Below are positions 23,252-33,180 of a stretch of 64,000 nt of DNA, in pieces; the first letter of the stretch is position 1; every line of letters starts with the position of its first letter. The stretch comes from Heliocidaris erythrogramma (Eukaryota > Echinodermata > Echinoidea > Camarodonta > Echinometridae). Where the stretch lies: positions 26,673,410 to 26,737,409 of the forward strand of contig CM046873.1 of the NCBI GenBank assembly GCA_025617745.1, read 5' to 3'. The notes below the pieces were generated by a model. It was given only the letters and a program-made list of their open reading frames with translations. It was not told the origin of the DNA and ran no database searches. The translations under genes were made by a program, and so were the position numbers.

Positions 23252-23533
23252 ATGAGGCCGAAACATGTGAAACATTTTGGTGCCATACCACAAATCGACA
23301 GCATGGATGAATCTTCTCATGATGAGGGTCCTGCAAGTGATGAACTACAAATACGAGTTGGGGACCGGGTGTTAGTTGCTTATCAGGGGAAAACTTTCCC
23401 AGGTGAAGTGATACAATTTGGTGCAGATAATGCAGATCTCAAAGTCAATGTCATGCATGCAACAGGCAGATATTGGAAGTGGCCAGACACCACTGATCAA
23501 ATCTTCTATTTCAGAAAAGATGTTAAAATTTAA
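23252..23533 (+). pseudogene. Transposon-associated C-terminal domain fragment
   Basis: The 93-codon frame has an acidic lead (MDESSHDEGPASDE) and then IRVGDRVLVAYQGKTFPGEV, ATGRYWKWPDTTDQIFYF and RKDVKI before a stop. The GDxVxVxYxGK...WKWP pattern resembles a C-terminal domain seen in many invertebrate transposon-like proteins; the family name is not recalled with certainty. A conserved-looking continuation, NPPVVAGPRGQWSF, lies directly downstream in the +1 frame, so one frameshift near 23530 separates them. No catalytic domain is present. It lies inside the GTACGTCCGAC element and is probably a relic of that element's gene. Confidence 0.55.
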
Positions 23534-23936
23534 TCCACCTGTAGTTGCTGGCCCCAGGGGACAGTGGAGTTTCACTATAAGCCTTTCATCTCTTTTTGCA
23601 AGGTCCCCTGCCCTTACCTGTAAAAGGAATTATATGGGTGCACATGATAGTTGTTCCAGTGTGTTTAGATTTTTTGTTTGTGCCATTTCAAAGACATGAA
23701 AAATTACAGGTTTAATGAATAAGAACTTAATACATTTCTGTAATTATGTGCCGGTCTGTTGAATTATGATGAGACAATATGTAGTTATGAAATGTACCAG
23801 TATATATTTCACTTACAAAATATACTGCTAAAGAGTATACAGTTTAAACTATTTTAAATGTTATCAAGCCTCACAGTAAGAGTTTATTGGCATCTTTATT
23901 TTTTCATTTATTTAATTTGAAGGGGAAATGGATTCC

Positions 23937-24076
23937 AGGGGAGCGTTTCATGAAAGGAAGTTGTCGGATATTTTATCCGAAAACTGTTATAAGCTACTGA
24001 AATCCTTGCATCTGATTGGCTGAGAGCAAATTTGTCTGATAATATATCTGACAAGTCCTTTCATGAAATGCCCCCA
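23937..24076. mobile_element. MITE with GCGTTTCATGAAAGG ends (copy 1)
   Basis: Ends GGGAGCGTTTCATGAAAGGA and CCTTTCATGAAATGCCCCC are near-inverted. The core CTGTTATAAGCTACTGAAAT, then CCTTGCATCTGATTGGCTGA, appears reverse-complemented in the element at 44249-44380, proving one family. About 140 bp, non-coding. Confidence 0.85.
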
Positions 24077-24894
24077 GAGCTAATATCATAAGGGTAGGCC
24101 TGTTTATTACAAAGTGTCAGTCTATCTAGGTTAGTACAGTGTATTATTTTGTTAGATATCTCCTGTTTTATTGTTTTATTGTAGCAAGATATGAGAAAAG
24201 AGTTCTGGGTTTACTTGGAATGGTGTTCATACATATATGAAGTTAAAAAAAAAGTGTTCATCTTTTAGAGTGTGCTCTGTTTCTACATGTAGGGTAATTC
24301 ATTTGTGATGTAAGACAAGTTTAATCAGTTATCATGATAATAAACACTTAATTACTGGCAGAATGTATGTATCTAATACACATTTATACATGTACGTCCG
24401 ACATGGCAGTCCTGTACGTCCGACATTGTACGTCCGACACTGAGAAGAAGCATAAATATTTATTATTTGAAAGTGGAAACAAGACATTTTTCTTGCTATT
24501 TCTTATCATTTAACATCTAATTGAAATAGTTATGGATGAATTTTAAGAAAAAAACCACACACTTCACAGAGATTTCCAGATGAAATTAGAATGTCAAAAA
24601 AACTCACTTTTCTGCGTACGTCCGACCTGGCAATGTTTTTTAATTAGTACAAGGTCGTTATAGTGATGGTGCCTCTTTTATATCTGTAATTGCTTTTTAC
24701 CCATTAGATGTTACATATTGGTCAAATAAAAATTGATAGATTGTATTAAACTTTTCCTACTGTGACTCATTCAAGTGTCTGAAATGTACGTCCGACTTTA
24801 TGGAATTGCCCAATTGTACAGATAAGACGGAAGTTTTATATTTTTAAAGCTTGAAATCATTTATTCTTTATTTGGATTTTCTAAAAGTTGTTAA

Positions 24895-25761
24895 AGACCT
24901 GGTCCGGTGACTGAACAACTATACATCAATGGAAAGCTTATTGGACGTAGAATACAAAAATATATGATTAAGACCAATGAGACATTTCGTAATTGCACAA
25001 TAAGCAAAACAAAAAATAATTTTCAGCCTCCCCGCCATTTACGGGTGAGCCGGTCCGAAATAAATCGCAAACCTATGACGTCACGTTATGAAGACCCGCT
25101 AGAACTTGAACTTAGTATTTGTACATAAACAACACTGAAGTTGAGCGGGGAGAAGTCCACTGAACGCTGAATAATAAAGTTTTTTTACAAAAGTTTTGAG
25201 TTGTCATGGCGTCAGTTTTTTTGCGAAGAAGGTAAGGATGATTTGCTGATGGACTGTGAATACGAGGAGGTAGAGGATGGTGAGGAGAAGATGAGGGAAA
25301 CTATGAAAGTGAATCGAGTTCTGGCAGCGGCAGTAGTGACAGTGACGAGGACAATAGTGATCTGGCCGGTGGTAAAGACGGGGATGCTGCCGCATGTGAA
25401 GGGGCAAGGTTAGGGGTATTAGCGTGGGAGTATGAGCCACTGCCAAGGCAAGAGGAGGACCGGGAGAAAATGTAGGACTGAGATAGAGATTTGCAAAACC
25501 GTGACAACAGAATGCATGGAAATGTAGAAGATTGGTAAGTGGTACATAACATGACGTCATCCGTTCGAAGGCTCTTATTTGCGATGTAACTTCAGGGTTT
25601 TGAAGCACTTGAATTCCACCGGAATTCCAGATTTCAAACCACTATTTCTCATCCGCATGGCAATTTCTGGATAAATAGTGGTGATTTTCCTCTTCTGTGT
25701 CCCCTAAGCTTCAGATTGATATATAATTCACCTATTTGATTTATCGCTTCGGACCAGGTCT
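24895..25761. mobile_element. TTAA-flanked (piggyBac- or Kolobok-type) non-autonomous element
   Basis: Perfect 12-bp terminal inverted repeat AGACCTGGTCCG (24895-24906) and CGGACCAGGTCT (25750-25761), each flanked by TTAA (24891-24894, 25762-25765). TTAA duplications are typical of piggyBac and Kolobok elements. The interior has a decayed exon-like stretch (25205-25532). A second element with the same AGACCT start lies at 63410-63852. Confidence 0.85.
25205..25532 (+). pseudogene. Decayed acidic exon, P2X7-tail-like, with splice donor
   Basis: From the ATG at 25205 the coding signal shifts frame: an acidic segment (MDCEYEEVEDGEEK), then in another frame SSSGSGSSDSDEDNSDL, then LGVLAWEYEPLPRQ and a stop after REKM. 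Further on, RMHGNVEDW is followed by a strong GTAAGT donor (25533). An acidic Ser/Asp tract, a YEP motif and an NVxDW end resemble invertebrate proteins with the P2X7 receptor C-terminal (ballast-type) domain, many of which are transposon-associated. At least two frameshifts and a stop make it a relic. The identification is inference. Confidence 0.4.
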
Positions 25762-25929
25762 TTAAATTGGTCATGTGACTATGTTGATGAATTACAAAAG
25801 TGATATTTGCTGTTGTTTATTTGTAATAATCACAGCTAGGTTTTCTTTCTTCATTAATAGGCCTACATAAAACTGATGATCTTTGTTGTCTATTCGGAAT
25901 AATTCAAGCAATTTTCCGGGGGAGGGGCG

Positions 25930-26165
25930 TGGGAACTAAACTAAAAAACAATTTTTTTTTGCCAGACCTCCAAAATTCGCTCAGTGGGGGGCGGGGAAGT
26001 TGGGGGGGGGGGGGTAGGGGTCCAGTTCCCCTCCATAATTCTCTGACAAGCAAAAAAAAAAGGTTTTCGTTCTAAAATGGGAGGGGGGGCACAATGCATA
26101 ATTTTCTTCCAAAAGAGGGGGCACGGGCCGAATGTGCCCCTCCCCCTAAATCCGCCACTGCTTTG
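25930..26165. mobile_element. Short G-rich repeat of the CAGTGGCGGAT family (copy 1)
   Basis: Shares TTCGCTCAGTG, TCC(A/C)CCATAATTC-like, CTGACAAGCAA, TTTTCTTCCAAAAG and TCCGCCA(C/A)TG with the element at 40470-40835. It ends at AAATCCGCCACTG. Long G, A and T runs disrupt every frame, and the small ORFs predicted on both strands are artefacts. Confidence 0.7.
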
Positions 26166-26670
26166 GAACATAAATTTGGTGTGGAAATGGTGGTACTCTC
26201 CGCGGAACACACCCACCGCACACTATATGGGGAGGGGGCAGTTTTGTTTTATACACTCACTCTTTACCATATTTTATGGACAAAATGACCAGAAAAATAT
26301 ATTTTCTTAACTGAAAATAGTTGTGCAGGCTTATATATTTTATATGGATTTTGGGTACCTCCAGACATTAGGAAAGTACTTGAATTTCTTGGTGGACTAA
26401 CGGAAATTTTTGTTTCCTATTTCTATATAAGTTATATCAAACAAACTCATGGTCGCTTCCTATGTGTTTATATTTTAAATATTTCAGTGTATGACGGAAC
26501 AACTTTTTATTGTACAAATCCAACTGTGTTAAACTTTTTACATGCATGGTTGCAATAAATAAATAATTTTTTTTTAATCTGCTGGTATTTTGTCAACAAA
26601 GCAAAAGCAGTTTTTTACCCCATATTACGGTACATCTTAAAATCACTCAAAAGAACCCATTTTGAGAGTT
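26166..26670. other. AT-rich stretch, no gene seen
   Basis: No exon or transposon end is identified between the G-rich repeat and the CTCACCTGAG element. Confidence 0.4.
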
Positions 26671-26675
26671 TCATT

Positions 26676-27656
26676 AAACAAGAGCCCCAGGGGGGCACGA
26701 CGCTCACCTGAGGTGGATCAATTCACATCTGGTGCATGTTCTCTCTAGCACCACCAGGAGATATGTTAGAAATTGAAACAACTAGGAGGATGTACATGAG
26801 ATGATGTTAGAAATTAACATAATCCCCCCCACCCCCCATGGTCTACAGTGTCATGTATTATTTGAATCTCCTACATCTAAGGATGATTCCCACCAAGTGT
26901 GGTTGAATCATACAACAAATCATGCAAAGAATGTACATTTCCCCTCCTGCATATTAACCTCGCACTCGCAGGACCCCTATGGGGCCACCCTGAGAATGTC
27001 ATGAACAACTTTTTTTTTATTCATCTTCAAGATGTATATAACACACAAAATATCTAGATAAACTTCTGGTTCTGGAGAAGAAGATGTTTGAAATTTACAT
27101 AGCTTTTACAATTGGGGGCCCTCCCCCTGCCCCCCCCCCCCCCCCGGGGGAAACATGTACCATTTTAGCAACTTTGGGTCCCCTACCCCTAAGGATGATT
27201 CCTACCAAGTTTGGTTGAATTCCGATCATTTTTTTTTTGAAGATCAGAATGTACATTTTGCCTGGCAGCGCCCCACCCCCCTACAGTATGTTACCCCCAC
27301 AGGGCCCCTATAGGGCCACTCAGAGAAATTTCATGAACAACATTCATTCTTCATCTATAGAGGTATCTCCATACACAATACCAAGTCTGAGCTATGCCTG
27401 GTTCTGGAGAAGATGATGTTTGAAATTTACATAGCTTTTACAATTGGGGGCCCTCCCCCTGGGGGCCACATGTACCATTTTAGCAACTTTGGGTCCCCTA
27501 CCCCTAAGGATGATTCCTACGAAGTTTGGTTGAATTTCGATAATGGGTTTTGGAGAAGAAGATGAAAATGTAAAAAGTTAACGGACGACGGACGACGGAC
27601 GACGGACAAATTTCCATCGCAATAGCTCACTCGAGCCTTAGGCTCAGGTGAGCTAA
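26676..27656. mobile_element. Element with GCTCACCTGAG / CTCAGGTGAGC ends
   Basis: Left end AACAAGAGCCCCAGGGGGGC leads into GCTCACCTGAG; the right end is GCCTTAGGCTCAGGTGAGC. Inside, a unit containing TTTGAAATTTACATAGCTTT, GGGGGCCCTCCCCCTG and GGGTCCCCTACCCCTAAGGA is repeated near 27085-27200 and 27418-27530, with diverged related units before. GACGGACGACGGACGACGGA precedes the right end. Similar dispersed elements with these ends are common in marine invertebrates. No protein is encoded. Confidence 0.75.
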
Positions 27657-28504
27657 AAAAAAACACAACATACTTTTAAATGTAATTCCCCATTTCTTCT
27701 CCCTCTCTCTCTCTCTCTACCCCATCCCCCCCCTCTCTCTCTCCATGTCCCTGCCCCTTTCTCTTTCAAAATTTGTAACAAGTTCAGTGCCTATTGTATT
27801 CTGTTTGAGAGCTGAAAAAAAACTGTAATTGGACAATACAAACAATACAACAACCAGTATTTAAAATACTAAAAAAAGGGATTTAATACTGTAATTCAAA
27901 CCTTTAATGGGATAAATTACTACAAGCACCTTTAACAAATAGACCAATATGGATTTCCCTTAAAATAGTACATTCAAAAATCATGCAAATATGAAACCAA
28001 ATAAACTAAATATCTTATCAATTATGGTATTGTAAGGTATGTAAATAAAGTTCAAGCTCCATTAGAGTGCAAATTAAATTCATCCCCCAAGAATGTATGA
28101 TTTAGTAAGCAAACAATTAGCTCTGACACCCACCCGCTCTAAAATACTTGGGACATGCTGTAAAATGCACCTCAGTCCCGATATTAAAGCTGCAACGGCC
28201 TAATGATTATGTAAGGGGGGAGGGCGGACGTAACTTGATATTCAACGACATTAACAAGGAAATACAAGGAAGGGTGTGGTGACACGTGAAGTATTGATAT
28301 TAGCAGCCGATAGACTGGGGGAGGCACTGCTATTTGAGAATGATGAATGGCTTCAAGTTCATTCCCTTCGACCACCTCTTGTCCTTGAGAGCATCCTTTC
28401 AGCTACCAGGTACAAATGTAGCTACAAAGTGACTAGTACAATTATATAACATTTTTTTTTCACAAAACACATGCATCAAAGTAACTAAACATTTACTTGA
28501 ATGA
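27657..28504. other. AT-rich stretch with CT microsatellite
   Basis: A CT-rich tract is at 27700-27770. The rest is AT-rich without an exon. A G-rich run lies at 28215-28225. Confidence 0.45.
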
Positions 28505-28760
28505 ACCGATGTGTTGGCTCAGTCAGTAGAGCGTCCGCCTCACAATCGGGAGGTCGTGGGTTCGAACCTCGGCCGCGTCATACCAAAAGACGTTAAAAGA
28601 TGGGAGTTGCTGCTACCTTGTTTGGCGTTCAACAATTGAAAGGATAGAGCAACGTCGGTCTGGTGCACAGTGGCTGCCGTGCACTGCACCTCAACAGTAC
28701 GACAATACGCCTGACGGTGGACTGTACTGCAACTGAAGAAGAACAGAACTATAACTAGAA
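28505..28760 (+). mobile_element. tRNA-derived SINE
   Basis: The head has a pol III A box in GTTGGCTCAGTCAGTAGAGC and a B box GGTTCGAACC (28559-28568) at tRNA-like spacing. The fold gives a D arm GCTC/GAGC and a loop whose anticodon position reads CAC (Val), but the acceptor and T stems do not pair well, so it is not a working tRNA. A tRNA-unrelated body follows (ACCAAAAGACGTTAAAAGAT...). The 3' limit is approximate. Confidence 0.8.
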
Positions 28761-28791
28761 ATGTGCATTGCTGGGGCCGCGCAATGCTAAA

Positions 28792-30473
28792 TGTATCCCC
28801 CGGCACTGGCAGCAATTTGAAGGAGGGACAAAGACCCTCCCCCATCCCCTCCCTCAAACAAAAGGATGGTGTAGAAATTAGATGTGTAGGTTTCACTAAG
28901 ACACATCTTCATATAAAATTTGAAAGAAATGTGTTGAGAGATATACCAAGATACATCTCCATACAAAATTTGAAAGAAATCCATCAAGAAATGTGGCCTG
29001 CAGAGTGCACTCACGCCATACCCTGAAGTATGACCTTTGACCCTATAAAAGATGGAACACTGGTGGCAGCATCACCAAAAACTATAGGTTTTTAGATTAC
29101 ACCAAGAGACACCTTCATGCAAAATTTGAACGAAATCCGTCAAGAAATGCAGAAGTAAGAGTGCAAGAAATGGAAAAATGACCTTTGACCCTATAAAGGA
29201 CGGAACAATGAGGGCAGCATCACCAAAAATTAAATATGTTTAGATTATACCAAGATACATCTCCATACAAAATTTGAATGAAATCCGTCAAGAAATGCAG
29301 AAGTAAGAGTGCACAAAAGGGACAAATGAGCTTTGACCCTATAAAGGACGGAACAATGAGGGCAGCATCACCAAACAGTAAAGATATGTAGATTATACCA
29401 AGATACATCTCCATACAAAATTTGAAAGAAATCCATCAAGAAATGTGGCCTGCAGAGTGCACTCACGCCATGCCCTGAAGTATGACCTTTGACCCTATAA
29501 AAGACGGAACACTGGTGGCAGCATCACCAAAAACTATAGGTTTTTAGATTACACCAAGAGACACCTTCATGCAAAATTTGAACGAAATCCGTCAAGAAAT
29601 GCAGAAGTAAGAGTGCAAGAAATGGAAAAATGACCTTTGACCCTATAAAGGACGGAACAATGAGGGCAGCATCACCAAAAATTAAATATGTGGAGATTAT
29701 ACCAAGATACATCTCCATACAAAATTTGAATGAAATCCGTCAAGAAATGCAGAAGTAAGAGTGCAAGAAATGGAAAAATGACCTTTGACCCTATAAAGGA
29801 CGGAACAATGAGGGCAGCATCACCAAAAATTAAACATGTGTAGATTATACCAAGATACATCTCCATACAAAATTTGAACAAAATCCGTTGAGAAATGTGG
29901 CCTGCAGAGTGCACTCACGCCATGCCCTGAAGTATGACCTTTGACCCTATAAAAGACGGAACACTGGTGGCAGCATCACCAAACACTATAGGTTTTTAAA
30001 TTACACCAAGGGACACCTTCATGCAAAATTTGAACGAAATCCGTGGAGAAATGTGACCGCCAGAGCGCACACAAGAGTACACACAAGACATCTATCAAAA
30101 TATGACCTTTGACCCTATAAAAGACGGAACACTGGGGGCAGCATCACCAAAATCTATAGGATTCCAGATTTTACCAAGAGACACCTTCATACAAAATTTG
30201 AACAAAATCCGTTGAGAAATGTGACCGCTAGAGCGCACACAAACTATCCCCAAAAATATGGCCTTTTACCCTATAAAAGACGGAACACTGGGGCAGCATC
30301 ACCAGAAACTATAGGGGTCCAGATTTTACCAAGATACACGTCCACAGGAAGTCTGAAAGAAATTCGTCGAGAAATGTGACCGCTAGAGCGCACACAAGAA
30401 TGTGACGCGGCGGCGGCGGCGGCGAAACGCTGCTGAATCCAAAGTATCCTCCGGCATACTGCCGGGGGATACA
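28792..30473. mobile_element. Inverted-repeat tandem-array element with TGTATCCCCCGGCA ends
   Basis: Perfect 14-bp terminal inverted repeat TGTATCCCCCGGCA (28792-28805) and TGCCGGGGGATACA (30460-30473). The interior is about nine copies of a roughly 150-bp unit with CCATACAAAATTTGAA, GAAATCCGTCAAGAAATG, ATGACCTTTGACCCTATAAA and GGCAGCATCACCAAA. A higher-order period of about 500 bp is visible (28930, 29400, 29870). A GCG trinucleotide run (30408-30424) lies near the right end. Minus-strand ORFs across it are repeat artefacts. Confidence 0.9.
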
Positions 30474-30751
30474 ATAAGATGGGAAAACAGCACTTAACAT
30501 AGCAAGGGACTATAACACAAGTATGCATGATCAGTGTTTATATATTAAATGTTATGGTTGTGTAGGACCATGACAAAACTTATGTTAGTAAATAGAAGAT
30601 CAGGGTATAAATTATTTCCCTATTAAAACGAAGCAGATCAACTATTTGACACGACTTTGAATGAACACCCATCCCCAATTTCCATGAATTCATGCATTGG
30701 GAAACAATTGGATTGTTACATGTATTGTACTATAAATAAAATTGTACTTAC

Positions 30752-30944
30752 TCTCTAGGTAAGGATGTGAAATCAACAATACTAGTACGTTTGTAAGTGT
30801 TTTCCCTTGATGACGGGAATCGGGAGTGTGGTGACCTGAAATGATGATGCACCAGTTCCACTTCTCTTCCCTCGTTCTTCCTCATGTACTTGTACTGCAT
30901 GAAACAAGCCTGTATGTTGACCAAACTACATTCAGCACTTTCTC
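30752..30944 (-). CDS. Candidate internal exon, unknown gene
   Basis: Acceptor CTAAATTTACAG before 30944 and strong donor GTAAGT after 30752, 193 nt. One frame is open throughout (GESAECSLVNIQACFMQYKY ... YKRTSIVDFTSLPRE), two bases in at the start and phase 2 at the end. No family is recognised. It could be a transposon-gene exon of the 12-kb element, an untranslated exon of the downstream NLR-type gene on the same strand, or chance. Splice sites are the only strong evidence. Confidence 0.4.
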
Positions 30945-31265
30945 CTGTAAATTTAGTGAGAAAGGAAATTAGATCATTATTGTATTTTTGCCAGGATAAG
31001 AAATAACAAAGCAAAATGAAACTAATAATTTTCTTTAAAAGACAAAATAACAATGCTGACAATAATAATGATTAAAAAAATTAAAACAGTAAAGAAATCA
31101 TTTAACCAGGTGAATTCCGACGTGCTTTATGTTTTATTTATAATAACATAATTGATGGGGGATGTACTGTATGTAAAGTATCTAGATATAAAAACGACTT
31201 AGTAGTTTCCATCTCAAAACGAATCTTTACCTTCATTTCAGAGTTGAATGAAACAAAATAATTAC

Positions 31266-31380
31266 CAGATCTTTCAAGCTTGCTGGCAATCTTTCAGTGA
31301 CTCGCCTTTAATATCCCCATCTTTGTACAGCGATTTGCCCGCTGGGTTTCCAGAAGTTCATCATGGCCCATTCTTTTATG
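31266..31380 (-). other. Candidate exon, possibly non-coding
   Basis: Acceptor TCTATTTTTTTGCAG before 31380 and donor GTAATT after 31266, 115 nt, on the same strand as the 30752-30944 exon. No frame is open across it: two frames hit stops, and the best (ending KGESLKDCQQA) begins just after stops. It is more likely UTR or chance than coding. Confidence 0.25.
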
Positions 31381-32719
31381 CTGCAAAAAAATAGAGGAAG
31401 AAAATAACAAAAAATAAGACTACAAATAAACGGGTTCATAAATATGTAAGGTTCTTTAATGTTTCTTCATGGAATGGACTTTTATTTCATCTTAGAAATC
31501 CACATGTAGTCTCATATAGAATGGGTGGTCTTGTGATGTAAATTTATGTAATTATTCAACTTGAAAAAAAAAAGTGAAACATAAAATTTGACCTATTTCA
31601 ATCTATCAAAAGTATATTAAGTGATATGGCAAAAGATAAATCATAATAAAGACATAGTACTAGTGATATATAATTGGATTCTTAACTTGCTACGCTCCCA
31701 CTCAAACAAGTGATGGGATTCGTACCTTTTTCTTAATGTAGACTTACGGGTTTATGAACAGCAAGTAGAATGTACATAATACATATACATTGTAGATCTA
31801 CATCAACTCTAGATCCAGGGGTGGATCCAGGAATCAGGATTTTGTCAAGGGGGGGGGGATATCTCAGAAAACTTTCTGACAAGCAAAGAAAAAAAAAAGG
31901 TTATCAAATTTTTTTGATCCAGTTTCCATTCAAATTCTCTGACAAGCAAAAAGGGCATGCCTACCTAAATGTGCCACTGCTAGATCTTTGACATGATCCC
32001 TATTGGCTATTGCAGATTTGTAGCCCTACTGAAAAAAAAAATCTCTGAAAATTTTGGTTTTATTGCCTTATGTAAAATTGATCTGATTAATTTCTTCCTC
32101 CTTTTTTATTGTTATTGGCCTGTTACTTAGACTGCTTCTAGATCTACTGGAAATGCTTTGAATAAAACAAAAAGAAACAAAACAACCTAAAACAAACAAA
32201 TAACAAAACAAAAAGATATGGAGGAGTCTAGGCCTAACAGTTAGACTAAAAAATGAAGCCTAAAAAATGAAGTCAAACTCTAGACTCGACACTGTACACA
32301 TCATTCTTTTTATACTAAACAATGACAAAGAAAAAAAAACACTAGGCCTAGGCCTATATCTAGACCTACAATTTGTACAAATAAGAAAAAGGGTCTGTGA
32401 CTTAGATCTAAGTTAAATCAACTTAGTCTAGACTCTAATTATATATTATGTTACCTAGTCAGGGACATGTAAATTGATAATAGGCCTAGGCCTAGATACA
32501 AATAGTTTAAATACAGAGTAGGCCTAGGCCTAGGCCTATAGAGACTAGACGCTTGCTGCCTAACTTAGAATCTAGACCAATATTATTTGGCCTAGGCTCT
32601 AGATCTTGACCTAATACCAGCTTAGTAAAGTACATGTACATGTACAAACCCCCGTCCCTCAACACCCCCCCCCCCCCTCCCCGAGGCCAAAGTAGGCCTA
32701 GCCTAGGGCTAGGCTCTTC

Positions 32720-33170
32720 ATAGACCGAAATTTTCTGTCTCTCGTTTGTTAGCCTCTTATTTGGATAGGGTCGGCCATTCACTTAAGAGACAGAAACGCT
32801 CCATTCACTCGCCTGTGCAAACCGAATCCTATTGACTCACACACTATACAGTTTGAATACGGCTGGAAGATTTTCAAACGGAGAAAAACTTGGACCCTGA
32901 ATTACCTGAAAAAGGAGCATTTAAAGGAATAACAGTCAAATTGGTAAGTTGAACATGTTAGTTTAAGTATACAGCCTAGGCCTAATCTATTTAATTTACA
33001 CAAATATTGTTAAAATGTGAATAATACGATTTACAAAAACGACATGCCTACTGTCAAGCGGTTGACAGTGAGTTTGCACAGGCGAGTGAATGGAGCGTTT
33101 CTGTCTCTAAGTGAATGGCCGACCCTATCCAAATAAGAGGCTAACGAACGAGAGACAGAAAATTTCGGTC
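32720..33170. mobile_element. Fold-back MITE with 10-bp target duplication
   Basis: Arms of about 105 bp, 32723-32825 and 33070-33170, are nearly perfect reverse complements (start GACCGAAATTTTCTGTCTC). The unique centre is about 240 bp. Both sides are flanked by TAGGCTCTTC (32710-32719 and 33171-33180), a perfect 10-bp duplication typical of Mutator-like elements in length. Non-coding. Confidence 0.9.
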
Positions 33171-33180
33171 TAGGCTCTTC

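Larger units (their letters stand above)
22474..24815. mobile_element. 2.3-kb element with GTACGTCCGAC subterminal repeats
   Basis: Perfect 19-bp inverted repeat AATTGGGCAATTCCATAAA at 22474-22492 and 24797-24815. The palindromic outermost AATT makes the target duplication ambiguous. The 11-mer GTACGTCCGAC occurs directly at 23019, 23042, 24392, 24414, 24428, 24616 and 24786, inverted at 22999, and as a variant at 22843. The copy at 24786 touches the right terminal repeat. The clustering toward both sides suggests transposase-binding sites. It contains one protein-domain fragment (23252-23533) and a younger MITE. Confidence 0.85.
30474..32719. other. AT-rich stretch with two candidate minus-strand exons
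   Basis: Apart from the two candidate exons and the G-rich repeat near 31810-31985 (GGATCCAGG ... GTGCCACTG, related to the 25930 and 40470 repeats), this region shows only AT-rich DNA, AGGCCTAGGCCTAGG runs (32340-32550) and a C run at 32666-32680. No conserved protein was recognised. Confidence 0.45.

Noticed and set aside
28505-28580. Functional tRNA-Val gene
   Set aside because: A and B boxes are present but acceptor and T stems do not pair and a SINE body follows.
28787-30528. Minus-strand ORFs with repeated MEMYLGII/FGDAALIVPSF protein
   Set aside because: They are translations of the tandem units in the TGTATCCCCCGGCA element and shift frame between units.
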